From Berberis thunbergii (lineage: Eukaryota > Streptophyta > Magnoliopsida > Ranunculales > Berberidaceae): a DNA stretch of 64,000 nucleotides. The stretch spans positions 1-64,000 of the forward strand of contig QNQO01000502.1 in NCBI GenBank assembly GCA_003290165.1, in the 5' to 3' direction. Positions 12,380-25,200 of this stretch are shown here, piece by piece. The position numbers and the translations under genes were made by a program. The notes beneath the pieces are model-generated. The model ran no database searches and was not told where the DNA came from. It saw only the letters and a list, made by a program, of their open reading frames with translations. The number at the start of each line of letters is the position of its first letter. Within the stretch, counting starts at the first letter, position 1.

Positions 12380-13429
12380 TTCCCTATAGAGAAACAATTA
12401 ACTATGCATTTTTGTGAACATAAGTGAAAATATTAAGAATGTGGGATTAGTTGAGCAAGAACAAAGACAATTTGTTGTTAAGAGCCTTGTTAAATTTTCC
12501 GAGCTTGACATTTGTCATAAATAATGTTTGTGAGAGTGTATATTGATATTATGATATGACCAGGTCTTGAGAAGATGTATTTCTTGTAGAGTAAGTTTAT
12601 TCTGTCTTGTTTGGTAGTCTTTTTGGGCTCTTTTTTTGTATTTTTACATTTTTTATTCATTCTCTTTAAAACACAATCACAAATATTATCTATAAAAAAT
12701 TGTAAAAATGTTTAAAAAAAAAAAAACAATGACAAAAAAATGTTATCAAATAAGGCTAACTAGAATTGTTGTTCCTTGTGTTACTCTTCACGTTCCAAAA
12801 GTTATAATTTTTATTCCGAAAGTTGTATGATATGACCATGGCATCATAGAGTTATAATCACTTGGTTAAGCTTATCGCCTTGTTTCAATCAAAATCGAAC
12901 ATTCCATAATGACTCTTAGCTAAAATATATAAAACAAAGACTCGACATTGTGACCCACGACAATGCATGCCCACTACAATTTGTTCATTCGCTAAATATC
13001 CAAATATCATTATCGCTAAAAACAGTAATATATGTTAAATCAATCTTAAATATGGTTTTGACTTAAGCTTTGTATATGTGAAGAAATGCTACATTTATTC
13101 TTCACAATTATATCAATTTGAACTTAAAGTCAATCATGTTAAGATGAAAATTTAAGTTTTATAAACCCTCGTTTATAGACAGTCAGACTTTATAGCTATT
13201 TTTTTATCAGGTTTTGGGCTTTTGTGGAAGTCCATCTCTTGGTGCACTAGTATTTTCTACACACATCTTTTTGATGTTGCAATGGTGTTCTCATCTCTTA
13301 CTAACTTGATTCTTGGTGCAGTAACTAACCTCTGAATGATTTGTTTCCAATATTGTTTACCATTAAAAACCAAACAACATGGGAGTGTGAGCAATTTTTG
13401 GTTTAATAGCAATTATTGAGACTTTTCAT
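12380..13429. other. AT-rich intergenic sequence, nothing recognised
   Basis: No conserved domain, RNA gene or clear repeat structure seen on either strand. Confidence 0.5.
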
Positions 13430-14190
13430 TTCGAATATTGAGGAGATCGCCAATTTAATGCATCTGTTGGATAGGCAGATGCTCTCAGAGAGATCTGATA
13501 GTTTTGTGTGGAAGAGTAAAGGTGTGGGCTTCTCGGTAACATAATTTTCTAATATGTTAGTTGCCTCTCATTATGAGACTCATTCCAACCCCTTCATTTC
13601 CTCTTACAAGAATCTGGTTTTGGTGAAAAATCTTTTTCCTCAGATAAATTTCTTTAGTTGATTAGTGTTGCACGAGATAATATTGACTAAAGATAGGTTA
13701 AGGAAAAGAGGAATCCACACAAGAAGTTTTTGTGTGCTTTGTAATGAGATTGACGAGACGCTGGATCATTTGATGTTTCACTGCAGATTCTCCAAATCCA
13801 TTTGTAGCATTTTTCTTGTCAAAATTTGGTTTGAGTTTGATGTTTCAAGATTCAATTTTAGATTGGCTAAGTTGGTGGTCCCAAGTTAATCATTATCGGC
13901 AGGGCGGAGTCATTATGGCGTAGGGTTCCTCACATACTCATGTGATATCATATGTGTGGAAAGAGATAAATATGAGGGTTTTTTAATGGCTCAACAGATC
14001 AAAGCACTCTATCTTTATCGAGCTTAGAGAATTGTTGTGAAGAATGGATTCGGCTTGTAACTTGTTTAGGGATTTAGTTTTTGACACCTTCACGATGTTT
14101 TGGCATTTTTTGATATAGAAAATGAAATAATTCCCTCTGTATTTTGTTTACTTTCTATCTTTAATAAAACACATTCATGTTTGGCCAAAA
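13430..14190 (+). mobile_element. LINE (non-LTR retrotransposon) 3' fragment
   Basis: The plus strand encodes remnants of the zinc-binding region that follows plant LINE reverse transcriptases (zf-RVT): an upstream VWKSKGVGFSV, then RLRKRGIHTRSFCVLCNEID and ETLDHLMFHC with the CxxC...HxxxxC spacing (13665-13889). A further diverged WKEINMRVF-like segment follows near 13960. Stops and a frame break lie between the segments. The end near 14150-14190 is A-rich with a polyadenylation-like AATAAA, as expected of a LINE 3' end. The reverse transcriptase itself is absent, so this is a 5'-truncated dead copy. Confidence 0.75.
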
Positions 14191-14586
14191 ATTAAAAAAA
14201 GTTTTGAACTTTTTACAGTATTACCATTTTTATAGATAATGTTTGTAATTGTATTTTAAAGAAAATATGTAAAAAATAAAATTAAAAAAAAAATAAAAAT
14301 AAAAAAGGCTTTAAAGCCTGAGTGGATGTACAAACTCTTTATAAACTCATGGGTTGAGCTACAGATACTGTTTTTTTGTCAACCAAATATTTGATTTTTT
14401 TTTTCTTTCTAAAATATAAGATTGAGACTATTTGGTGGAGATGGAGGACTTGATAGTGATGTCAAGGTAAGATAAATGATGGGCCATAACTAGGGATGGG
14501 CCAAGTCCACGCTTTACTTTGGTGGAAAAATGAAGTAACTTATTCATGAAAATTAGGTCAAAAGTTAACTTATATACTATAGAGTT

Positions 14587-14764
14587 ATTCTAAATGACGA
14601 GGAAATAAGCGAGGAAATGAGCGAGGGGAGGGAGGTGGTGGGATGGGAACCGTTCACCTCTCTCGAGATGTGCGCGCCAAAAAAATGGCACACATCTCGA
14701 GAGAGGTGAATGGTTCCCATCCCGCCACCTCCCTCCCCTCGCCCACTTCCTCGACATTTAGAAT
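14587..14764. mobile_element. foldback MITE, copy 2 (best preserved)
   Basis: A near-perfect hairpin. About 57 bp of each inner arm (GCGAGGGGAGGGAGGTGG... against its complement) pair with about three mismatches around a short A-rich loop, and the outer ends ATTCTAAATG/CATTTAGAAT also pair. The left arm has about 15 extra bases. The whole element is about 178 bp and non-coding, so its transcript would fold into one long duplex. Confidence 0.85.
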
Positions 14765-17700
14765 TTTTGTATACCATATAGTGCTTTGCATGAACAAAAA
14801 CAAATAGTCTACATTAAGATTAAAGTATAGTTCGCATTGTTTACATTAAGAAGGTTTGAAAATTATGAAGATAGGTGATGGAAAATGTGGATATTGAGGG
14901 ATTTGTTGGCTTTAAGAAATTCCGTTTTTTATCATTTCATCCTGCGAAAGTTTCATAAAACCTGCAATGTATTATGTGCAATTCTTTGTCGAAGAAAATA
15001 ATAAGGGTCCAATCAAAATAATAAGAGCATCTTGAGAACAATCTCATAGGTGTTAAAAAAAAAATCATCTTCTTCCTCAACCTACCTCCTCTCCTTCCTC
15101 TTTTTCTATCTGATTGAGTTTCCTAAACATTGAAGAATCTTGAAATCAAGAAATCTAATTCTTGAATTTTGTTCGAGATGAGTTGGTTGAGATACAAAAT
15201 ATTGAATCTCAGTCTTATAATTTAAAGAGTATTTTGGTTATTTAAATATGAACATTTTGAAAACAAACAATCGATCACTGGTCTTGGAGGACAATGAAAT
15301 ACCAATATATTTTAAAAGTAGTCTCGTATTAGCTATTTATTATAGAAAGTATATCGCACTATGAATTAAGTCAATTAACCCATGTTGATGCTATTGACTC
15401 CTACTTTGCCACATGGCATGCTTACTAGACAATGAAGGAGTAGAAGCCATGTGACCTAAAAAAAAGTTTGGAAAACAGATTCCTCTTTTATTCCATTGAG
15501 AACTTAAACCAATTTTTAATCACTTTTTTACATAAAAAGTGACCAAGCACATAACACACACTCATAATCACTTTTTATTAGTTTAAGTAACTTTACTAAA
15601 AAGTTGTGTGCAGCCACAAATAGCATTTAGGGTTCTCAAACCAAATCTTTGAGGGTTTCTTTCTAGAGATACTATAAAGCCCATTTCTCCATGTTTGTTA
15701 TTAAAGGGAGGAAGAATGGTAACCCACTAAGAACATTCTAAATACATTATGATGATTTCCTCATTCGACTAATTATTTGGTCAATAACTCAAAAATAAAT
15801 CCTTAAAGTGAAAACCCTAATTTTGTGATAAATTTAGTTCCTGAAAACGATTTTTAAGTCTTTCGTGTAAAATGTAGTATTTTGACTCCTTATCTAATAA
15901 TATAACTTATTAGTTGTTAACCAACTATGTATTTTAGAAACCTTACTTTCAAAGGTGAATCGATCTAAACATTCAATAAAGGTACCTAACCAGGTATGTC
16001 AATATATGGTTAGGTAAATTACTCGAGCAATAATCCTTCTACTGTTCTAGAAGCATTTCCTACTTCTTTTTAAATAAATTAGATTTGCATTAAGTAGTAT
16101 AAATTATTTATCACTTTTTTAGCTATAGCATGCCTTACCAAACTAAATATTGTTCTAATTTCCCCTCTATTACTATTGCAATGCGCAAGGTGACATTAAC
16201 TCTATTATTAACTAAATGGCCTAGTCAATGATTATAATTAAATCCTATGTATATATACACTAATATAGTGTGCTTGACAGCCTATTAGATAGGCTAAATT
16301 AATACAATAACCCATAAACATCACTTAAAACCACTCTATATTTTTAAAATATGTTCAATTTTATATCATTTAGTTTTTGTTGATTCATGAGGAGATACCA
16401 ATCAGATCCCAATTTGAAGAATAAACATTATTTGAGGTGCTTAATATTTTATGTGTTAATTAGACAATGTTAAAGAACAAATGTCTCCAAGAATTTGTTT
16501 CAATATACAAACCTATCATGTCAAACTTAGACTGAATCCATAGAGAGTATTAGGTTTTTGTCTATTTTTTTATTCAAATTGTATTAGGTGGATGCTCTAA
16601 ACATATAATTTTTTTTATAATTTAGTCATTTTAAGGAGTTTTGACCTTAATGTGGCTTATTATAGTGGAGTTCATTTTATTTATTGTTGTGATTAAAATA
16701 AAACCATTTGCTTCAAATGAAAATAAAAATTGAGGATAAAAAATCAAGGCGTTTGACCGGTACTTGCATCTCGTGTTCACAGGGTTGTTAACACATGTCT
16801 ATTTTAATGTTTGAAAAATATAAAAGGCATACTAACGTGAGCTAAAGAGACAAGGACAATATACATCAAAGCCGCATTAATATGAATTAGAGGAATGAAT
16901 TCATCAACAACAAAAAAGACTCAAACTAACATTTGCTTAGAGATTATTAAAATTCAAACGTTTCCAACAAATTAAGATATTTTGAATTGTTCAAACCTTA
17001 TTTTAAAAGTCTATAATCTCTCACCAAATGATGAGTTCATCCAATGTCACCATATTATATTACATTCATTCATGCGTTTGTTCTTCTTGTTTGTTTTATG
17101 GTATCAAACACACCAATGCACCCATGCGAATAACCTCATCCAAAGCTTGGCAGTTTCCCAAACTTGGGTTGGTGAACCAACCATTGACCTCCTTATTATA
17201 TATATATATATATATAAAAAAAAAAAAACAAGTACAAATAATGGGTTAAAGCCTTTTCAATAAGATATGGTGATGTTGACTTGGAGATCTCTTACCACAA
17301 AAATAACAAATGGTTCATGGGAGTGATTACTAACATCCAAAGATACAAAAGCAATCGTCATATAAATCATAAATGTAAAACTAATTAACATATATACTTT
17401 GTTTTTGTTTACACTTTGATTAGTGTGATGTGAATGTACATGTACTTTTATATATTTTTGTGCTTCTAACACCATTATGACTTTGTGTTTTGAAGCACTA
17501 ATTTGAAATACTATGAGCAAAGATTCTTGATGACATTTCCTCCAAGAATATCAGGCATGTTTTGATGCTTGATATTAACCAATAATTCAAAACTGATCTA
17601 GTTAACATCAGTGTTCGAAAGGTTGCTGGGATAGTCATATTACCAGCTTCTCAGTTTTCAGACATGCATGGATATCATATATATATGTTAAAGGTTGAGA

Positions 17701-19080
17701 GAACCAAATTATAATTGTATACCCAATGGGTACTTCATAGAATTGTGATTGGAGTTATGATGGTGGTGTGTGTTTGAGTGAAAAAACAGCAACAAGTGAG
17801 TGAGTTCAGAGCAGAGAAAGATCGAACAAACACATGGGACCAAAAGATAGAAGAGAGGAAGATGAGATCAGTAAGTGTTTATTTTCTTTTCACCTAACGA
17901 TTTGCTATGGTGCCACCTTGTTAATTGGCATTTTCTGCTGCTCTTGTTTGGTGCCACTGCTTCTTGTTATTGTACACACACCATGGGTGGTAGGGGTTGG
18001 AATTTGAAACAGGAAATTAGCGAGTTTGAGTTTAGCATTCGATTAGGTGATAGATTAAGAAGATAAAGAAAATGATATGACAAACATATAACTAAGAGCA
18101 CATCCAGTGGAGCATGGATTGCTCAAAAGAAATAGCAATGTAGAATAATTTGCGCAGGCAGGACAGTCTTGCCCATGGAATCAGCACACGGCAATGACTT
18201 GGTCTAAAACCTCAAACATGTTGAATTTTAGGCCAACAATATTGAAGATATATGAAAATAAACTGATCATCACGGCTGTACATGTGGCAGAGAGCATTCA
18301 TCATGAGGATATAGCATCCTACCTATTGAGCCCACTCATAAAATTCAAGAAGAATAAAGTCAATCACAAAGGCCCAGACAAGACCCACCAATGAGAAAAC
18401 ATTAAACAAAGCTCGAATCCAAATCCAAATGAATCAGAACTCGAATTCAAACTCGACACGAGTTCTCTCATAAAGAAAATGATCGTTGCACAAAAAAGAG
18501 TCGCGGAGAGAGTTACGCCTCCACAAATGCATTTCTATTAAGGATGAGACTATTACGAGAAACGTCTCCTTTCGTTGCGTCTCATATGCTTAAGTCACGC
18601 AGAGAATTAACCGTGTTCATTATAAAAGGTAAAGGGAACATTCGACACAAATATGCAACTTTAACTGAGTTTTATCCAGATTTACTTCATTCTTCAAACA
18701 AAGTTGTTAACTTAAGTATCGAAGTGCCTTTGGCCACCAAAAAGGTGGTTCTTGGCAGTCTAACATCTATTTTGCAAGTCCACTTCACAGGAAAACAATT
18801 TTTGGATGCATCAAATATCATAGGTATATTTCCGGTAGTATACTATGATTCAATATGAGTATCTGTGTGCACTCTTCTACACTGACAAAGGTCCTTTATT
18901 TGACCTAGAACATGTATTCGACCTAGAACATAAATAGCGGCTTGAGTTGAACCCATAAGGTGTTCACTGAAAACATGATAACTAAATGAGTCAGAGTTTG
19001 CTTTGATGGATAAAGTGATACATTCGCCGGTCATTAAAGTTTAACAGCTAATTTAAAAGTACAATCTACACTTTCACTAA
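14765..19080. other. 4.3 kb of AT-rich gene-free sequence
   Basis: No protein domain or RNA gene recognised. It contains a (TA)n run at about 17193-17215, and two short motifs (near 15024 and 18090, AAGAGCA...) of the kind found at plant repeat ends, without a demonstrable partner. An ORF at 18544-18858 (104 codons) has no similarity I recognise and is probably chance. Confidence 0.5.
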
Positions 19081-19153
19081 GCCCGTCTAGCTCAGTTGGT
19101 AGAGCGCAAGGCTCTTAACCTTGTGGTCGTGGGTTCGAGCCCCACGGTGGGCG
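19081..19153 (+). tRNA. tRNA-Lys (anticodon CTT)
   Basis: A complete 73-nt cloverleaf. The acceptor stem GCCCGTC pairs with GGTGGGC-type 3' bases, the D-arm holds TAGCTCAGTTGGTAGAGC (box A), the anticodon stem CAAGG/CCTTG encloses loop CTCTTAA with anticodon CTT, and the T-arm holds GGTTCGAGCC (box B). No intron and no encoded CCA. It appears functional. Confidence 0.97.
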
Positions 19154-19920
19154 CATTTATATTTTTTATAATTATATTAATGGTTAGCTCTATCTTGCAT
19201 TTTTTTTAATTATAGCTCTATTTCGCACAGCATTAAATTTTTTTTGTTGTTAAAAGCATATAATACTAATTTTAAGTACATAACTGTTGGGTTGTTATAT
19301 CAGCGAGGTTATGAGCCTCATAATCGAGGTCTCTACAAATAAAATAACAAAACCAAAGGTCGTGAATAGAGAACAGTCTCTGTATGCTGCTAATGAGTGG
19401 TCGCCATACTTAGTCCATGACTGTTCTAGGTTGCCGCTAATCATCATGTAGAAGAGTGAAGCATCCTTGAGTTTCCCATCAAAAAACTTGATATCTACTG
19501 CTTAGCTTGGATAAGAAAAAAAACCGCTTCAGTTGCATGACACTCGAGCCCACGATGGGTTTTTTTTTTTTTTTTTAAATTAACAGTTAGCTCTATCTCG
19601 CACAACATTGATTTTTTTTTTTTGTTAAAAGCATATAATACTAATTAAAAGTACATAACTGTTGGGTTGCTATAGTAGCTAGGTTATGAGCGTCATAATC
19701 GATGTCTCTACAAATACAATGACAAAACCAAATATCGTGAATAGAGAGCAGTCTTTGTATGTTGCTAATGAGTGCTCGCCATGCCTAGTACATGACTGCT
19801 CTAGGTTGTCGTTAATCATCATGTAGAATAGAGTAAAGCGTCCCTGTGTCTCCCATCCAAAAATCTGATATCCACTTCTTAGCTTGGATAAGAAGAAAAG
19901 TTGCTTCAGTTGCGTGACAC
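19135..19920. repeat. tandem duplication spanning tRNA 3' end and LINE tail
   Basis: Copy 1 (19135-19543) starts within the T-arm of the tRNA-Lys gene and runs into the LINE RNase H region. Copy 2 (19544-19920) starts again with TCGAGCCCACGATGGG, a near copy of the tRNA 3' end, and repeats the same LINE 3' sequence with roughly 85-90% identity. Both copies end at the same LINE site (TTGC(A/G)TGACAC). Only copy 1 has the whole tRNA, so copy 2 carries a tRNA stub that cannot be transcribed from its own boxes. Confidence 0.85.
19162..19167 (+). terminator. Pol III T-run terminator of tRNA-Lys
   Basis: Run of six T eight bases past the tRNA 3' end, the usual RNA polymerase III stop signal. Confidence 0.7.
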
Positions 19921-21170
19921 TCTGCCATAGTATTATCCATCACCTTTCCAGTGATCGAGTAAGTGACCCGTGCTAGCACCTCACCATGCATGTTGACTAC
20001 AAAAACTCCGACCGCTCCCTATTGAGATTGGGCCAAAAAACTATTTTCATATGTGACCAAAATCATGTCTGAATCAAGGAAAAGTGGAATATGTTTGAGA
20101 TATAAAGATCTAAGGGTAAGTCTGTGACATATGGCTAAATGGATTTAGGCTCATATCAAAGCTATCCGGATAGTGGCTATCTCAGTGTGGGGACCCAATG
20201 AAGATAATAAGGGTGAAACAAAATTAGCCTGATTGTCAATGACAGCCGTTTGAAGGACTTGATGAATAAAGACCGGATTAATAGCATCTGCAGAGGTAAG
20301 GGCATCCCAATGATTTGTGTGATTGGAATTTGTAGAAAATTCATTGGTGTTTTCAATTAGACCAAGTACTCTGAAAAGATATTCTAAATTTTTGCGCGTT
20401 GAATTTGGTATTTTGAAAAATACAGTTGTTACGTGTCTGCCATAGAGTCAAAATGAATGCTACAAACTGAGAGAACATTTCCTCTTTAAACTCGGGGTGG
20501 ATCTTCGCAGTATCCCACATGAACTTTAAAAAGAGGGAGGTATTGGGCACTCCAAAGTTATCATTGAGCCAGTCGATAGGGATGGGGCGCGAGGAGCCAG
20601 AGTTGATGTATGATCGGACAGAGGAAAAATAGATGAGTAACATCTTCTGCATAACTGTGGCAGAAAGTACAACAATCTTCCAAATGTGTGCAGACGGGAC
20701 AAATTGGTCATGGGAGGAAGAATATCTTGACTGAGATTCCATAGAAGAAAAAGGGCAGACGGAAGCGTCTTGATTATCTACAATTCTCTTAGAAACTTAG
20801 CATCAGTGCTGAGAGATGGAGGGAGGGAGGTGGAGCATTCAGATTGCTCCAGAGTAAACACCTTGGTAGCGTTATTGACTGTGAAAATTTATTTTTTACT
20901 CGGAAGCCAGATCAGAGTGTCAGGACAATCTGATCGTCAAATTAGGATATTCTGAATGTCACTGGCCACTAAGGCATGGAAGATGGAACTGATGAGGTTA
21001 TCATTCCATTGGGAATATTGATCTGTGGGATTGTTCCATAAATTCGAAATTTTGTGCGGCAAATTATGGATTAGGGGATTAAGTAAATAGTCAACCAGAA
21101 GTAATCCGAGCTTAATCCAACAATCCCTCCAAAGGTCAATATTGTTACCTAAAAGCACTTGTCATTTGAG
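19640..21170 (-). mobile_element. LINE remnant: RT C-terminus, zf-RVT and RNase H
   Basis: On the minus strand, from right to left: a reverse-transcriptase C-terminal segment (GNNIDLWRDCWIKLG, 21158-20937), a zf-RVT-like region (20750-20350, ending WQTRNNCIFQ), then an RNase H domain of the RVT_3 type (GAVGVFVVNMHGEVLARVTY, AECHATEATFLL, ending RDIDYDAHNLATIATQQ near 19680). Several in-frame stops make it non-functional. After the stop the element runs into an A-rich tail that abuts the tRNA-derived stub (near 19560). The 5' part of the LINE is missing beyond about 21170. Confidence 0.78.
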
Positions 21171-21319
21171 ATAACATTTCATTTTTGCCAGTGCAGTGAG
21201 ATTGGATTATGAAACTTGTTAATTCCTCTACACTTATGCTTTGCTAGGTTTTTTCTTACCAAGGTTTAAGCAAATTTGTTTGGTGAAACAAAAGCACAGG
21301 TGAAAGTATGTTATAATTT

Positions 21320-21769
21320 TGACGCCGGACATAATATCGATTATTCTGTAGGCTAGCTTCAACAGATAATTAATAGGGAAGAACACAAGATAATTGCCAA
21401 AAACACAGAGAAATAACTCTAATGTTCAATTCATATTATCAAAATCAAAAGTCTCTTATAATATTGAGAAAGAACTCTATTTATTGTACTCAAATAACTT
21501 GAATAATAAGCAGCATATTTCTAAAAGAAAAATTAGAATAAAATACTAAAATAACAAACAGTCTATTCATAAAAGAAAAAGTAAAACTTAATCCTAAAAG
21601 AAAATTGTCTATTCCTACAAGAAAAATTAGAATCAAATACTAAAATAACAAACAGTTTATTCCTAAAAGAAAAAGTAAAGCTTAATCCTAAAAAGACTCC
21701 TAATTAAATTGAAAAATTAAGTTATTTAGTAAATAACTTTGAAAGCAAATTAGAAACCCTCCTGCATCA
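21320..21769 (-). mobile_element. solo LTR with 5-bp target duplication AATTT
   Basis: A 450-bp segment that starts TGACGCC and ends GCATCA on the plus strand (TGATGC...GGCGTCA on the minus strand), flanked on both sides by AATTT (21315-21319 and 21770-21774). On the minus strand a TATA-like AATAAATAGAG and a transcript-like downstream part suggest that orientation. No internal coding region lies next to it, so it is a solo LTR left by recombination between two LTRs. It contains an internal tandem pair of about 94 bp (from 21526 and 21620). Superfamily not determined. Confidence 0.8.
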
Positions 21770-22251
21770 AATTTATAAAATGCTCCCCAAGAGAAACTCA
21801 TCATTTCTTTCCACAACAACAGTACTAAGATGACAATAGTAGACAAGAAGCTTAATACAGCCTCAAATCACAGCAACATATAACTTTAACTACATCTCAT
21901 TAAGAAAGTGCAATCACATAACATTCATGATTTACATACAGAATACCAAGACAATTTGCATGACACGTCTCACCTCATCTAATACTTGTCAGCATCACTG
22001 AGTTCAAATGAGTCAAAAAATTCAATGAAGGTATAACACACATGTAAGCAGATACTACACTTGAGTTATTAAACAAAAACAAGGGATATTTCAGGGTCAA
22101 GAGTTGCAGATGTACATAACCGTTCTGGCATCTAAGGTTCAAAGGCAAAACATGATTTCAAGTGACTGAGCAACAACAATACTACATTTCCCTTGATCAC
22201 ACAGGTTTCTATCGACATTGTATTACTAATAACACAACAGACAATCACATT

Positions 22252-25200
22252 CTAGGGTCCTGCATTCTTCAGCAAGTCCTGGATCTTGCAAAGCATCTGG
22301 GATGGATCACCTCCGCCTCCGTTGTTTTGCGATGCACGGGCACCCTCTTGAAACTTTATCTTCTCGAAAAGATACTGCTTCTCGAGCTCTGCTTCATTTA
22401 ATCGTTGCTTCAGATACCTACTAGCATAATCTTCCTCTGTCTTTTCAGTCTTGGCAAGCATGATTCTCTGCAGCCTTTCAGCCTCTCGCCTGGCCTCACT
22501 GGCCTTCAGCTGGAACATATCAGCTTCGGCTTGCTTGAGCCTAACAATGCTCTCCAATTCATCAATCTGCTGTTTCTTTCTTTGTCTCTCCAACTTCAGC
22601 TCTGTCACCTCCTTGGCCTTGTCCTCAAGTTCTCTGTCACAAGAATCAAGTGACAAGCGGGCTTTCTTGAACATCCGCATCTTTTCATCAGCCACCATTT
22701 CCATTTTCCTTATGGTCTCCTGCACTACCTCTGCAATCCGGTTGCATGCTTCTTGCGGGGCTATCAAACGTCCGCCTTCTTCAATTTCAGTATTCCTCCG
22801 AGGGTCAATCTCAAGCTCTGTGACAATAAAAGGAGAAGGCCACAATCAGATCAAGTAAATTGATAGCAGGTCTTAGTTCAAATGGAGGAACACTAAGAAG
22901 TAAAGCTGAACAACATGCTTGGTGATTGACATATACGATAAGGCACAGTCAAAACATAATCCTTGAAAACATTGATCTCTATCAGATCATGATGTGGTCT
23001 GATTAAATTCTGATGGATAGGAGGCAAATGAATTTAGAAAATGAATAGGAGTTGGATATGAAGTTTGTAGTCTATATCTTTTACACTGCGATACCAGCAC
23101 TCCAATTTAGATGAACAGACTCTTTTGATTGATAGAGTTTCGGAAACCCAGGGTAATGGTTGGTAGGACTTTCGAAGACTCCAAGGGAGAGACAACGCAA
23201 CGACCACATTGAAAATGCATCTACCAGACATTCTGAGGATTTGGCCATATCAAGAGGGATTGGGTTTTTTCTCTAGGCTATTGCAGTTTTGTCTTAAATC
23301 TGATTCGCATGTCATTCTAGAGACTCTATGGGAAAACAAATTTAACAAGCAACATTTGTACACGAATATTAGAACTGCATCAGGTTATTATAAATATTTT
23401 CAACCTCAAGTGGCAACAAATTGGCTTAGCGAAGCAGAACAGACACTCCCCTCGTCAGGAATTCTCATACATCCCACACAATGATAAATGTGGCATCAGG
23501 CCTATTGCCTCAAAAGCATGACTAGTAGTTTGTGGTGTCCTTTTGTAAGGTGATGCCCTTAAGTATTACTTTGTTAAAGAAAAAGAAAAAAAGCCAAATA
23601 ACAAATAACTTAAACAATATTTTCAAGTAATTCATTAAGCTTGAATTAACACACAAAGAATTAAACATTAAGAAGAATCTGATGATTAAACATTATGGAG
23701 TATTATCTTCAACATGTAACATTCAAAACTAAAAGCAAATTTGCAATTCATATTGAAGCTAAGCTTGCTTTCTGGAAACAAATAGTCCTCGACTCGATTC
23801 AATCACTGAAGCTAAGATCCTACTCTTAGTTTATGAGAAACTTTCAACCAACTTAGTGAACATGAAAAATAATATTTGTTGTGTTCTATTTATCATATCA
23901 ACGACCTCGTGTCTTTTGCTAATTAGGAAGTTCACAACAAGTCAAGAATAGCTGAGATAAAAAAATGTACCAAAATAATGAAAAGAGTAATTATCTATCT
24001 TATACCTTTCTCTACTAACTACTTGCAGCTCAGATTTTGACAATATTTTCAAATTTGCATTACTTAGTTGTTCATGCTTTTACAATTTAATTTACCTTTT
24101 TCATTGGCAATTGTGTCAATATCTGGGATGGGCTTATTGCTTAGATACATTTTAGGTTAACTGAATTTCATATGCTAGTTTCTGAGTTTAAGAATGGGAA
24201 GAATGATTTGAGCTAAGAAAGTACAAACCTTGGAAGAAGAGGAGAAGCACTTTGCAAGTCATTGACTCTGCCGCTCCATTCTTCATTTTTTCAATAAGTT
24301 CTTCACATTTCCAATACAATTTCCTCCCCCTATAATCTTCACTTCCACTAAAGATCCTACGAACAACGTCAAGCTCCCTCAACAAAGCCTCGCGGTCCCA
24401 GCCAGGTGCGCAGTGTTGGAAAACATCTTTAACCCACCCCAACAACTCTGAGGTCCTGTTGCAAGCTCGGCACTTGAAAAGCATATCAGAAGGGCTTGCT
24501 CCGTTCTTACCACATGGACCCATAATGACTTGTCCTTCATGAATTGCACAGTCCGTGTGGGTCCAATGAGAGCACAAATCACAACCAATCCACCGGCATG
24601 TGTTCACTTCAAAATCAAATTTGTTACAGATAACACACATACAATGATTGCAGAAACCATTTCTATTAGCACATACTTCACAACTACAGCCATCCGCTGG
24701 AAGCTGGTTCTGGCATGCTATATTTCTGCATCTCCTGTACAAAAATACCTCAATAAGAGAAGTCTGAGAAAGACAGATGTTAGGATGCAGGAAAGCTTGG
24801 ATCCCAGTGTTAATTGCAACGAGAATCTCCAGCTGTGCACGGTGAGCTCGAGTTAAGGTTTTATCAGTGAGATCTCCCCTATCCTGAACAAGTTTCTGCA
24901 AAATCAAGAACTCCTCTCTATGCTGAGTGCCACCAGTTCCTTCAAGAATAACCCTAAGCTCACTCTTCAATTCTTCAAGAAGCTCATCTGGTACAACAAG
25001 CATCTTGTCAGCGATCAACTCGACCCTTTCTCTAGCTATATCCCGTAGGGACATCTTATCAGAAGAAGAAACCCTGCGAATAACTGACTGCTCATGACCA
25101 TCATTCTCTCCTTCTTTCTCATTCTCCAATTTCTTCCCCATTATTGCATCAGATGCTGGCCATGTTTCCTGTGAGCTTGCACTCACTGATGGGGAGTCAC

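Noticed and set aside
18544..18858. 104-codon ORF upstream of the tRNA
   Set aside because: No recognisable domain, no promoter or splice context, and the length is within chance expectation.
19544..19560. Second tRNA gene
   Set aside because: Only about 17 bp of the tRNA-Lys 3' end is present; the A box and anticodon arm are missing, so it is a duplication stub.
22451..22858. 135-codon plus-strand ORF
   Set aside because: Antisense shadow of the OBE coiled-coil exon.
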